Below, piece after piece: positions 51,656-60,378 of a stretch of 64,000 nt of DNA (its first letter is position 1; every line of letters starts with the position of its first letter). Position numbers and translations under genes: made by a program. Location of the stretch: the NCBI GenBank assembly GCA_943788025.1, contig CALSOR010000012.1:315522-379521 (forward strand), given 5' to 3'. The stretch comes from JABAAE01 sp905480545. GTDB lineage: Bacteria > Planctomycetota > Planctomycetia > Pirellulales > Pirellulaceae. The notes below the pieces were generated by a model, which worked only from the letters and a program-made list of their open reading frames with translations, made no database searches and was not told where the DNA came from.

Positions 51656-52254
51656 CTAGATGTACTCTCTCACTTCGAACCCTCGTATGTTGCCGTCCAT
51701 TGGCTAATGTGAAACTCTTATGCGTCGCACTTGAACTGTCTTGTCCTTCGCTTGCCCCATTGTCCTTCGTTTGACCCAGAACGGTCTGTTGCCGTTTTAA
51801 TTCACAATTCGTCGTAATTCAAGACGAACCGTACTTTTCACGATTCGCTCCACACATGTTTCGGCTTCTCCTATCCTATAAGAAATTTCGGGTGAAGTGC
51901 TTTGGGTCGACATCGTTCAGTTGCGGTTTAACGTTAAAGACCGTTCACGCCTTCAATCGTGACGCAGTCTTCATCGAAGCGAATTCAAGCTGAACGCAGT
52001 TTCCCCTTTGATTACCTGGTAATGCGTGTTGCGGGATCTTTTGGGCTGATACAAAAATGGAATTAGGTACGACACCCAGAAAAGTCCTCGATAATAAAAG
52101 ACTGGCCCGAAGCCAATCACGATTCATAGATTTTGTCCTTCCGTCACGACACCCTTTGGCTCCGAACGTCTCGGAAAGAGAGCTTACAAATCGACTCCAC
52201 TCGCGCCTCACCGCCTGGTTGGATTTTGTGCCTCATTTTGTCGTGGTTGTTCAG
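51656..52254. other. Gene-free stretch
   Basis: About 600 bases between the TPM genes' start and the VIT-family gene's 3' end. A direct doublet CTTGTCCTTCGCTTG / ATTGTCCTTCGTTTG near 51740-51772 is the only pattern noted. Confidence 0.4.
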
Positions 52255-52294
52255 CTGCTAGGCCTTACGCTGCTAGGCCTTACGCTGCTAGGCC
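52255..52294. repeat. 15-bp tandem repeat across the stop of the VIT gene
   Basis: CTGCTAGGCCTTACG occurs at 52255-52269 and 52270-52284, with a third partial unit CTGCTAGGCC at 52285-52294. The minus-strand reading of the unit contains the stop codon (TAA) of the gene, so the duplication lies outside the frame except for the last residues GLAA. Confidence 0.9.
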
Positions 52295-53005
52295 AAAGAT
52301 CGCACCAATTCCGGCCGTCGCTGACATGGCCAAAGCGCCCCAGAATGTGACTCGTGCAACTGCCCGCGTTACAGGAGCGCCGCCGACGCGAGCAGATACG
52401 CCGCCGAGCAGTGCAAGGAAGAATAGTGAAGTAATGGAAACAATTGTTGGGATGCGTGACACAGGCAGCAAAAACGCAGTCGCAAGTGGAAGTGCTGCGC
52501 CGACCGAAAACATGGCAGCAGAGGCAAATGCAGCCTCGACAGGGCGAGCGCTCATCGTATGGGAAATGCCCAATTCATCGCGAGAATGTGCACCGATCGC
52601 ATCGTGTTTGGTGAGTTGTTCGGCAACCTGTTTTGCAAGCGATTCATCCAATCCACGCTGGATATAAATATTGGTGAGCTCGACAAGTTCCGCCTCGGCG
52701 TCAGTAGCGAGTTCGATCCTTTCACGGGCAAGATCGGCATTTTCCGTGTCTGCTTGAGAACTGACGGAGACATATTCGCCAGCCGCCATCGACATCGCTC
52801 CGGCAACCATACCGGCAACGCCCGCTAACATGATGGCGTTGTGTGTCGCGTCTGCCGCAGCCACGCCGACAACCAAACTAGCTGTTGAAACGATCCCATC
52901 GTTTGCGCCCAACACGGCCGCACGCAACCAGCCGATCCGATCGGTGTGATGAAGTTCTTTGTGGCGTGACAATTTAGTGCTTTCATTTGGAGCAATTTTC
53001 GGCAA
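52280..53005 (-). CDS. VIT1/CCC1-family iron or manganese transporter
   Basis: 241 residues. The N-terminus 'WLRAAVLGANDGIVSTASLV' with 'VGVAAADATHNAIMLAGVAG' and 'MVAGAMSMAAGEYVSVSSQA' is the diagnostic VIT1 sequence for membrane helices 1 and 2. An acidic helical region (about residues 85-150, 'DAEAELVELTNIYIQRGLDE') corresponds to the cytoplasmic metal-binding domain. Three further helices finish it ('FASAAMFSVGAALPLATAFL', 'IVSITSLFFLALLGGVSARV', 'VARVTFWGALAMSATAGIGA'). Such proteins export ferrous iron or manganese from the cytoplasm. It stands alone, read toward a short tandem repeat. Confidence 0.92.
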   Translation of the reverse strand: MPKIAPNESTKLSRHKELHHTDRIGWLRAAVLGANDGIVSTASLVVGVAAADATHNAIMLAGVAGMVAGAMSMAAGEYVSVSSQADTENADLARERIELATDAEAELVELTNIYIQRGLDESLAKQVAEQLTKHDAIGAHSRDELGISHTMSARPVEAAFASAAMFSVGAALPLATAFLLPVSRIPTIVSITSLFFLALLGGVSARVGGAPVTRAVARVTFWGALAMSATAGIGAIFGLAA

Positions 53006-53447
53006 GACAACGAATCGGTTAAGGTGAGTTTAGCAAAACAAATTGTTTCTAATTTGGATTGGAATGTCGACGACGCTCAACCGATTAGGCTTTATTTCTT
53101 GTATTCTTCAGGCCCGCCAATCACGTCAATGCCTTGAATATGATTTCAATATGGGTCTTCGTCATTCGGCATTTCTTTGTCGACGGGCATGTTTTGAACG
53201 CCTCGCGATCTTGTTTGCAATGGCGACCTCTCTGGAAGCTAGGATGGTCGGAGCGGCGCCACATGTCTGCAAGAGTAAGAGGCTCTCGTTTTGTTTTTTG
53301 CCGGTGAGTTGATGGCGTGTCTCGACATCTGGTCGTTCAGCTTACATGCGTCGAAATAGACGCTAATTCGAGTGAATGCCTCCTCGTCTGAGCCACGTAA
53401 CGAGATGCGAGATGTTATTTTGGCAACTGGTTTTCGGGCACGCATAG
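53006..53447. other. Gene-free stretch
   Basis: About 440 bases between the VIT gene start and the alpha/beta hydrolase 3' end; no supported gene, hairpin or repeat. Confidence 0.4.
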
Positions 53448-54374
53448 CTACTTGATGCTATGGAAAAAAAACTCGATTTTGTCTGTCAATTCCACCCAAT
53501 CATGATCAACGGTGATTTTGTGATCTGACTGTTCGCAAACAAACTTTTCTTTATTCAAAGTAGAGATGTTGTCGAAAAATGTCCTGACCGCGTTTACATC
53601 GATGTTTTTGTCAAATTTGCCAACGGCAACAAAGACAGGCATCGTTATTTCATCCGCACGTTCCACAAGATGATGGTTTAAGTGAAAGAGTTGGTCGATC
53701 GTTTTTAGAGGTGTGAAAAGCATTCTGTTCGGGATCTCCTGCTCGTTTTTATCTCGGACCGGAACGTTGCCCGATGCTGGAATCGCCGTCGTAAAATGAA
53801 AAATGCAGTCTGCAATAAATTTCTTTCTCTTTGCCCAGGGGGGGACATCTAGAGCAGGTGCCAATAGGGCGAGACCATTTATCGATGTTTCATTTTCCAG
53901 CACATGGTTGAGTATCAGCACGGCTCCAAGTGAGTGAGCAATCACGAATACTCGTCGGTGACTTTTTCGCAATAGGGCAAGCTCCATACTGATCGACTCA
54001 AGCCATAGCCTTGCGTCTGATTTCAGAGAATAATCCTCGACAGCTTCGGCAAATCCAGGTAGTCGCATCACTTGACAGTAATAGTTCGCCTTGCCGAGTT
54101 TGGGGGCCATGTATTTCCAACACAATGGTGAATCATTCAACCCATGTATAAATAATATTGCGTCAGTGCCACTTCCAACCGAATAGGCCTGATGACCAAT
54201 CGCCACGCCATTTTCGTCTCGGCCGATAACGTTGTTTTCCCACTCCGCGATTGAGCGGTTAACGTAAATTGAATGGGACAAATCATAGCTGACAGCAATG
54301 AATGCGATAATGAGTAGCGTGACAATAGTGCGTTTCAGCCACCTTCGTCGCAATTTTACCGTCTCTGTTGTCAT
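53448..54374 (-). CDS. Membrane-anchored alpha/beta hydrolase
   Basis: 308 residues from ATG 54374; a TTG at 54401 would add nine. A basic start (KLRRRWLKR) and a membrane helix 'TIVTLLIIAFIAVSYDLSHS' would anchor it with the catalytic domain outside. 'AILFIHGLNDSPLCWKYMAP' is the oxyanion-hole strand, 'VFVIAHSLGAVLILNHVL' the nucleophile elbow (A-H-S-L-G, Ser 160s), 'MPVFVAVGKFDKNIDVNAVR' holds the Asp and 'CEQSDHKITVDHDW' the His. The triad is complete. The family (lysophospholipase/monoglyceride lipase-like) suggests lipid or ester cleavage; the substrate is not evident. Confidence 0.85.
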   Translation of the reverse strand: MTTETVKLRRRWLKRTIVTLLIIAFIAVSYDLSHSIYVNRSIAEWENNVIGRDENGVAIGHQAYSVGSGTDAILFIHGLNDSPLCWKYMAPKLGKANYYCQVMRLPGFAEAVEDYSLKSDARLWLESISMELALLRKSHRRVFVIAHSLGAVLILNHVLENETSINGLALLAPALDVPPWAKRKKFIADCIFHFTTAIPASGNVPVRDKNEQEIPNRMLFTPLKTIDQLFHLNHHLVERADEITMPVFVAVGKFDKNIDVNAVRTFFDNISTLNKEKFVCEQSDHKITVDHDWVELTDKIEFFFHSIK

Positions 54375-54401
54375 GGCCTCAATCGCAATAGGTATTTTCA
54401 A

Positions 54402-54942
54402 TTCATGTATTCAATTGTTTGTGCCCGAATAATGGCCAGCGATCAATTGGGGGAATGCGACTGGTCTATGATTTGAAACAGCTTTGATGGGGAGTTCGCA
54501 ATTATCGTTTGGTTATCTGCTGTTTTCTCTGATGTTGATTTTCCATTAAACCCCAAAGCGGTCATTTGACTCGACGCCGTTGCAAGTCGTTGCCCACGAT
54601 CCGTGGACCGGCTCAAAAAATTGCGTTGTTTGATTTCATTTGGGCGATTGTCGGCTGATCCACAAATGTCTGTCCAGCAAACGCATGCTAAAGGTGAACG
54701 CTTGACCTGCAGAGTTGTTCTAAATTGCACTGGTTGCCCAAAGTCGGTTTTTCGGGCTTAGTTTTCGAATTTCTGCCATTGTCAGCATTGTGCGGCGTCC
54801 AATCTAGCCCAGATTCGCAGGGACGCATTGCTAGGGTGGTTGACGATTCAGTTGTCCTTGGCGGAATGGCATAAAATTCGTTATACAAATGCGATATTAG
54901 AATTTGCTGTTTGAAATGCGGTATTCAGAAGGTGAGGTGTAA
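54402..54942. other. Gene-free divergent region
   Basis: About 540 bases between the divergent hydrolase and ATP-grasp genes. Minus-strand frames here have no ribosome site or domain features. The last 90 bases are AT-rich and probably hold the promoter of the ATP-grasp gene. Confidence 0.4.
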
Positions 54943-56013
54943 GTGAAGCAACATGTGATTATTTTTGAGGCACGTGGAGGGTCCGACAAAGGCGCTTATG
55001 GTTATCGTCCTGATTCGAAACCAATCATTGACGCATTGGCAAACCGCGGTTGGTCCTCGGAGATCATTTTTTATCGCGACGAAGATCGGGGCGAAATTTA
55101 TTGTCATGCTTGCGAAAAGGCTGGCGCTTATATTAGCCGTGTCAATCCAGGAAATCTGCGAGATGAAACGGGGTATTTTCAAATGCTGCGTGAACTGGTC
55201 AAACGGCGAGTTGTTGGCTTGCCTCATCCCGATGCAATGATTAACTATGGTGCCAAGAATGCGGTTGAGAAGCTAAAGGGCACAGATATCGTCCCGCAAG
55301 ATGTGAACTGCTACTACGATTTTGAGACATTCAAGTCGTCTTTTCCGGAAAGCTTGATGCATGGAGTCCGAGTGGCGAAACAGAACCGGGGTTCGACTGG
55401 CGAGGGGGTTTGGAGAGTCGAAGCGCTCGATGGTCCGACAAATGGCGACGGTTCCTACGGGCTTGAAACTCAGGTCAAGTGTACAGAGGCAAAGGACAAT
55501 CATGTAGAAATCATGCCCCTTGGAGACTTTATCGATTACTGCGTTCAGTACCTGGACGGTGAGGGGGGAATGATCTTGGACATGCCGTTTCTTGAGCGTA
55601 TTACGGAGGGGGAAATCCGTGTTTTCATGTTGCGAAATAAGGTGGTCAATGTCGTGCATAAAAAGCCTGCCGACGCACCGGACGCTTTTTCGGCAACCCT
55701 ATTTTCAGGAGCGAAGTACACTTATGAAACTCCTGATAAATGGCCAGGGTTGGTCGGCATCGTTTCCAAGAATGTCTCTGTGATTCAACAGCGGCTTGGG
55801 AACTACGATCTTCCGTTGATTTGGACGATTGACTTTATCCTCGACACCGACAAGGAGACGGGCGCTGACAAGTACGTGTTGGGCGAAATCAATGCGTCAT
55901 GTGTCGGTTTCAGCACGCATTTAGAGCTCAGTGATGACATCGCAGACGAGATTGTGCGTTTGATGGAGGCGGAGGCGGTCGTTAATCCTAACTGGATGGC
56001 CTTTACAAGTTAA
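54943..56013 (+). CDS. ATP-grasp protein of the Cj0069 type
   Basis: 356 residues from GTG 54943, with a GGTGAGG-like site just upstream. It resembles the Cj0069 family, an ATP-grasp group of unknown product: 'EARGGSDKGAYGYRPDSKPI' at the start, 'VVGLPHPDAMINYGAKNAVE' (the HPD-like loop), 'VRVAKQNRGSTGEGVWRVEA' with the lysine and glycine-rich ATP-grasp loop, 'MPFLERITEGEIRVFMLRNK', and 'YVLGEINASCVGFSTHLELS', the last with the metal-binding Glu and Asn. The fold ligates a carboxylate to an amine or thiol using ATP. It has no partner gene here. Substrates are unknown. Confidence 0.82.
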   Translation: MKQHVIIFEARGGSDKGAYGYRPDSKPIIDALANRGWSSEIIFYRDEDRGEIYCHACEKAGAYISRVNPGNLRDETGYFQMLRELVKRRVVGLPHPDAMINYGAKNAVEKLKGTDIVPQDVNCYYDFETFKSSFPESLMHGVRVAKQNRGSTGEGVWRVEALDGPTNGDGSYGLETQVKCTEAKDNHVEIMPLGDFIDYCVQYLDGEGGMILDMPFLERITEGEIRVFMLRNKVVNVVHKKPADAPDAFSATLFSGAKYTYETPDKWPGLVGIVSKNVSVIQQRLGNYDLPLIWTIDFILDTDKETGADKYVLGEINASCVGFSTHLELSDDIADEIVRLMEAEAVVNPNWMAFTS

Positions 56014-56156
56014 CTGCATAGATCTGGTGTTTGGTGTGGGCTGCATTCAGGGTGCGCTCGACTGGGGATTTACTACAATCGTAAACAGTTGTTCTCGAAC
56101 ATGAGCCTTCAATTTCGCAATTTGGGGTGTACCATTTTATGTGCTGCTGCGTGCAC

Positions 56157-56495
56157 TCACGTCGGCAACACATGAAACTCGTTTACGTTTCCTCGCCAGT
56201 AAATGGAACGGCCTTCAGGTGCATTCCACCAAGCCTCAGCGTATTTGGGAGTCCGAATACCTCCAGAGTCTTTGTAATCAGCATGCGTTGCCACCCCCGC
56301 GACCCAGTGGTTCCACATTGACAATAGAACGTGAATTGCGGCGGCCCCGGAAACGGCTGCCAAAATCAGTCCGCTCAGTAATGCTCGTCCAGCACTTTTT
56401 TTGTGGTAGGTAAAAACCTCCGCGTTCTCCGGTACATCTAACCACTTTTGATCCAACGAAATTTCGGACGGTTTAGCGAAGAGGAATTTGAGCAT
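56157..56495 (-). CDS. Small protein with one membrane helix, unknown
   Basis: 112 residues. The N-terminal part 'LFAKPSEISLDQKWLDVPEN' is soluble; one membrane helix 'ALLSGLILAAVSGAAAIHVL' lies near residue 45, and the rest is polar and aromatic ('WWNAPEGRSIYWRGNVNEF'). The composition is protein-like, but the ribosome site is weak and I recognise no family. A plus-strand frame across the same bases looks worse. It precedes the truncated IS copy by about 120 bases, which lies on its promoter side. Confidence 0.5.
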   Translation of the reverse strand: MLKFLFAKPSEISLDQKWLDVPENAEVFTYHKKSAGRALLSGLILAAVSGAAAIHVLLSMWNHWVAGVATHADYKDSGGIRTPKYAEAWWNAPEGRSIYWRGNVNEFHVLPT

Positions 56496-56616
56496 CAGGC
56501 CTGTTTTCGTGTTTTTTCAAACTATAAATGAAGAAGGATGGACAGAGTATGAGCATGCACCGCACCTGTTGGTATTTGCGAATTTCATTCTCACTTGCAT
56601 GACGGAGCGGGACATA

Positions 56617-56856
56617 TGTAATGCATCATCGTCAATGAGACATTTTAGAAGTTAGAATGGATGGTCTCAATAAGAAAGCAGAGGCCGATGAGTGAAAAAC
56701 GAAAACGCAAGAATTGGACGGCATCGGAGAATATACGCATCGTCTTGGCAGAGCTGGAGCCCGGAGTTGAGGAATCGGAGCTTTGTCGTCCTGAGGGCAT
56801 TCAGCCCACCCAGTATTACAATTGGAAGAACCAATTGGTGCCGAGTGCTGAATCGG
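56617..56856 (+). mobile_element. Truncated second copy of the IS3-type element (left 240 bp)
   Basis: It matches bases 729-968 of the complete element, including the terminal TGTAATGC and the start of OrfA, with scattered substitutions (for example KSW to KNW and LCRREG to LCRPEG in the OrfA reading). Homology stops abruptly after GCTGAATCGG; the sequence after that is unrelated, and the OrfA frame runs out at 56885. OrfB and the right end are missing. An old, inactive remnant. Confidence 0.88.
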
Positions 56857-57055
56857 AAATCAAATTGTTTGTCATACTTGCGTGACGAACGGGATTTATC
56901 TGTCTCGGCGGTTCGTAAGACTCGTCAACTAAGCCGCGATTCCGAGAAAAAAGTGGAGTTCGGTACGGTAATTTTAAAATCGAACTTACCTTAAAATTTA
57001 TTGCATCGAATCGGTTCGCACGGTCAGTTAGAATACACGTTAGGGCATCATATTA

Positions 57056-58243
57056 ATGAGGCGCAATCCAATCTTTCAGGTGATGGTGTTCTGTGTTTTT
57101 TTGGCTTTTAGAGTCAGCTCTGTTTGCGGTGATGAAACGTGGACGCGTCATACAATTGACCAAACGCTTCAAGGCGCCGACGGTGTACGACTAGGTGACT
57201 TTAACGGCGACCAGCTTCCCGACATCGTGAGCGGATGGGAAGAGTCGGGAGTTGTACGGTTGTACCTTCATCCAGGTCATGCCAGATCCAAAAAGCCCTG
57301 GCCAGCGGTTACCGTTGGCAAAGGCAAGTCCCCCGAAGACGCGGTTCCCCTGGACATAGATGGTGACGGACTGCTGGAAGTGGTCAGTTGCCATGAGGGG
57401 AAATTAAAACGAGTATTTGTACATCGTTTTAAAGCCAAACTTAATGATGACAAGCATTTGTTGAGATCGACCAATTGGGAGTCAAAGCCACTTGAGATAC
57501 TTGATGGACAACAATGGATGTTTGCGGCGCCGATCAAGCTTAATGGAGGCAGATCTGCAATGGTGTTGGGTTCGAAAAATAAAGGTGCGACCCTGACGCT
57601 TTTAAAACAGGACAAGCCGGGCCAACCAATTGAAGAGTGGACGGTCAAGAAAATTCGCCAAGCCGGTTGGGTCATGTCGATTCAAGTTATTGACATGGAT
57701 GCTGATGGTGACTCGGACATCGTATTCAGTGACCGCAAGGGTGTTCATCGCGGGATAGGATGGCTTGAACAACCGGATCAAAATAAGTTGGATAAAAGGA
57801 AGGTTGATAACCAAACGTGGCAGGAGCATTCAATTGGGGGGAAAGATAACGAAATTTTGTTTATCGAAGCGGCACCTTCCCGTGTACTTGCCTCGACTCG
57901 AAACTCGGTTTGGATTGAATACAAAAAAACTTTTGGGGATAACTGGGTTTCAGCGTCGATGTCAAACCCCAAAGATGTTGTAAACGGAAAGGCAATTCGC
58001 AGTTTCAAGAATGGTGCGATCGTGCTCACCGCTAATACTGCTGCAGCAAGGCCTTCGCCAACACTTCCGGGCATCTGGCTCAAACCCTCTGGTCAACAAT
58101 GGCAAGTCATTGACCGAACGACTCAAACCAAGTTCGATCGAATAGAGCTGATTGACATCGATGGTGATGGCGACCTCGACATCTTGACTTGCGAAGAGCG
58201 TCGGCAACTGGGAGTCGTGTGGTACGAGAATCCAGAGAATTAG
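57056..58243 (+). CDS. Secreted FG-GAP/VCBS repeat protein
   Basis: 395 residues from ATG 57056. Signal peptide 'FQVMVFCVFLAFRVSSVCGD'. The mature part is a beta-propeller of FG-GAP repeats, each with a calcium-binding DxDxDG-like loop: 'LGDFNGDQLPDIVSGWEESG', 'PLDIDGDGLLEVVSCHEGKL', 'VIDMDADGDSDIVFSDRKGV' and 'LIDIDGDGDLDILTCEERRQ'. Such propellers occur in many planctomycete exported proteins and usually bind a partner or a polysaccharide; no catalytic domain is attached. The next gene is convergent. Confidence 0.87.
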   Translation: MRRNPIFQVMVFCVFLAFRVSSVCGDETWTRHTIDQTLQGADGVRLGDFNGDQLPDIVSGWEESGVVRLYLHPGHARSKKPWPAVTVGKGKSPEDAVPLDIDGDGLLEVVSCHEGKLKRVFVHRFKAKLNDDKHLLRSTNWESKPLEILDGQQWMFAAPIKLNGGRSAMVLGSKNKGATLTLLKQDKPGQPIEEWTVKKIRQAGWVMSIQVIDMDADGDSDIVFSDRKGVHRGIGWLEQPDQNKLDKRKVDNQTWQEHSIGGKDNEILFIEAAPSRVLASTRNSVWIEYKKTFGDNWVSASMSNPKDVVNGKAIRSFKNGAIVLTANTAAARPSPTLPGIWLKPSGQQWQVIDRTTQTKFDRIELIDIDGDGDLDILTCEERRQLGVVWYENPEN

Positions 58244-58302
58244 AGACTAAAACGAATTGATAATGACCTCGTTTCCATTATTCTCGCTAATCCAAGTTCA
58301 TA

Positions 58303-58863
58303 TTATTTTGCGCGGGTGTTGGCGTCTTTTCGCGTGTATGTCATTTGCATCGTCTTGACCATTTTGTCGGTTCGGCCGGTCGGATCCTTGTGAAACATTG
58401 TGAACGTGTGTGAATTCTTGTTTTCGTATTGGATGACGATTTTGCCTGGCATTGGTTTACCATCCATGCCGATTCCTGCAGTTTCGAAAGTCATCGTCTT
58501 GGTTTTCTGGTCGTAAGTTCCTTTCATGTGTGTCACAGTCGGTTGAAAAGAATCTACCCAAGTGCCAATGAATTTTTTTGTCTTCGTGTCATATCCAATC
58601 GTCGTGGATCCCTTAAGGCCACCGAACATGTCAGACGAGTAGTGCGAAACAGTCCAGAACTTGCCTATTGCATCGATTTTTTCTTCGCCTTGGAATTCCT
58701 GAAAACCTTCAGGCATCAGCATTTTGCCTGTAATGTTCCATTCTCCAACATCCATCATGACAATCTTGTATGCATCAGTTGGTGTCGGCGGTTGTTGGGC
58801 TACGGCTTGTGAAACCAGCCCAGCACAAATCACTAAACCGAGTGCTACTCGCCTCTTGAACAT
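58303..58863 (-). CDS. Secreted DUF1579-like protein
   Basis: 186 residues from ATG 58863, which has AAAGGG seven bases before it and gives a clean signal peptide 'FKRRVALGLVICAGLVSQAV' ending in AQQ. The mature part is a beta barrel of the DUF1579 type: 'VGEWNITGKMLMPEGFQEFQ', 'GKFWTVSHYSSDMFGGLKGS' and 'TTIGYDTKTKKFIGTWVDSF' (the GYD-K-GxW phrase is the family hallmark), then 'HMKGTYDQKTKTMTFETAGI'. Members are small exported lipocalin-like proteins of unknown role. It converges on the FG-GAP gene and stands alone. Confidence 0.85.
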   Translation of the reverse strand: MFKRRVALGLVICAGLVSQAVAQQPPTPTDAYKIVMMDVGEWNITGKMLMPEGFQEFQGEEKIDAIGKFWTVSHYSSDMFGGLKGSTTIGYDTKTKKFIGTWVDSFQPTVTHMKGTYDQKTKTMTFETAGIGMDGKPMPGKIVIQYENKNSHTFTMFHKDPTGRTDKMVKTMQMTYTRKDANTRAK

Positions 58864-59085
58864 TTGGTACCCTTTCAACGGAACAAACAATCGTTTTCGT
58901 GAACGCAAATTTTAAAAAGTTAGATCAACCTTCACATTGCCAAAACGGCAAAATCTTTTCTGGATCCGAATACGGCGAAATACTTGATTGATGATTTCGG
59001 TTCATGACTTATTGCAAGGATGTCACAGAAATTCACTTGTGCAAAACGAAAATGATCGTTTTAGCAAATCGAAACGAACAAGTGA

Positions 59086-60117
59086 TTACTCGAATTTTTC
59101 GATTTTCGGTTGTGGCACATCGTTTAGAAGTTTGTCGATGACGCTCTCGGTGGTTAAACCCTCGGCTTGCGCCTGAAAGTTCGTGTTGATCCGATGCCGA
59201 AGAACCGGGATCGCGACTTTTTTGACATCCTCAATGGCGACACTAAATCGACCGTCCATTGCCGCGATCGCCTTGCCGCCGGCAATTAGATTTTGCCCAG
59301 CTCGGGGGCCCGCACCCCATTCCACAAACTCCTTAATGTAATCCGGTGCCGAATCATCCGACGGTCGAGATGCGCGTACCAACGCTGCTGTGTATTTGAC
59401 GATGTACTCACTTACGGCCACCGTGCTGACTAACTTTTGCAAGTTGATGATAGATTTACCGGAAAGGATTTGCTTGACAACTGGTTTTTCATTTCGGGTC
59501 GTCGACGTTAAAATCTGCTCTTCTTCTGCAGAAGACGGATAGCCGACTTTGATGTTAAACATAAACCTGTCGAGTTGAGCTTCGGGCAGCGGGTAGGTTC
59601 CTTCCTGCTCGATAGGGTTTTGTGTTGCGATCGCGAAAAATGGATCAGGCAAATCGTAGGTTGTCCGTCCAACGGAGACTTCACGCTCCTGCATCGCTTG
59701 CAATAGAGCCGCTTGGGTCTTTGGTGGCGTTCGGTTGATTTCATCCGCGAGCAGAATGTTTGTAAAGATCGGTCCTTCAACGAAACGAAATGACCGTTTT
59801 CCATGTTCATCTTCTTCGAGAACATTGGTGCCCGTAATATCCGACGGCATTAAATCGGGCGTAAACTGAATTCGATTGAAGCCAACATCGAGGACTCTTG
59901 CAATGGTCGAAACGAGCAAGGTCTTCGCAAGTCCGGGAACACCCTCTAGGAGGCAGTGTCCTCGCGTAAAAATGGCCGCAAGAACTTGTTCGATCACTTC
60001 CTCTTGACCCACAATGACTTTATGTAATTCATCACGAATTGTTTGCTGGTGACGACTAAAGTCTTCAAGCAGTTCGCCAAGATTCTTTTGCTTGCTCACG
60101 TTTTTCCTTGTTGGCAA
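59086..60117 (-). CDS. MoxR-family AAA+ ATPase
   Basis: 343 residues from a TTG at 60117; a GTG at 60099 is an equally possible start. 'HKVIVGQEEVIEQVLAAIFT' leads to Walker A 'EGVPGLAKTLLV' (59-66), 'QFTPDLMPSDITGTNVLEED' and Walker B 'NILLADEINRTPPKTQAALL' (121-126), then 'AIATQNPIEQEGTYPLPEAQ' with 'LDRFMFNIKVGYP', the sensor and arginine-finger region. MoxR ATPases act as chaperones that load metals or assemble complexes, typically with a DUF58 and von Willebrand-type protein encoded next door. Here the neighbour is the divergent DUF4159 protein, a usual member of the same planctomycete cluster; the DUF58 gene itself is not in the window. Confidence 0.92.
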   Translation of the reverse strand: MPTRKNVSKQKNLGELLEDFSRHQQTIRDELHKVIVGQEEVIEQVLAAIFTRGHCLLEGVPGLAKTLLVSTIARVLDVGFNRIQFTPDLMPSDITGTNVLEEDEHGKRSFRFVEGPIFTNILLADEINRTPPKTQAALLQAMQEREVSVGRTTYDLPDPFFAIATQNPIEQEGTYPLPEAQLDRFMFNIKVGYPSSAEEEQILTSTTRNEKPVVKQILSGKSIINLQKLVSTVAVSEYIVKYTAALVRASRPSDDSAPDYIKEFVEWGAGPRAGQNLIAGGKAIAAMDGRFSVAIEDVKKVAIPVLRHRINTNFQAQAEGLTTESVIDKLLNDVPQPKIEKFE

Positions 60118-60378
60118 ATGGATTCCGAAATTTTCGTTAACACACTGGTCGCGATCTCAGTTCCAAAGATGACACGTTCGTTCCCGACATTCAGGATATC
60201 CATTTTTCTCAGCTTCGGGCAGTATGACCATGGGGCTGTCAACCCGATTCGATAATGATGGTAGATTGGAAGTATTGCCGCAACCGATTTTGTTGTTGTA
60301 GTTTAGAATCGGGCGTAGGATTAACCGATGAAAAATTTTTGCGAATTCGAAAACCGAACAATTGGTCGGGCCAGCTAA

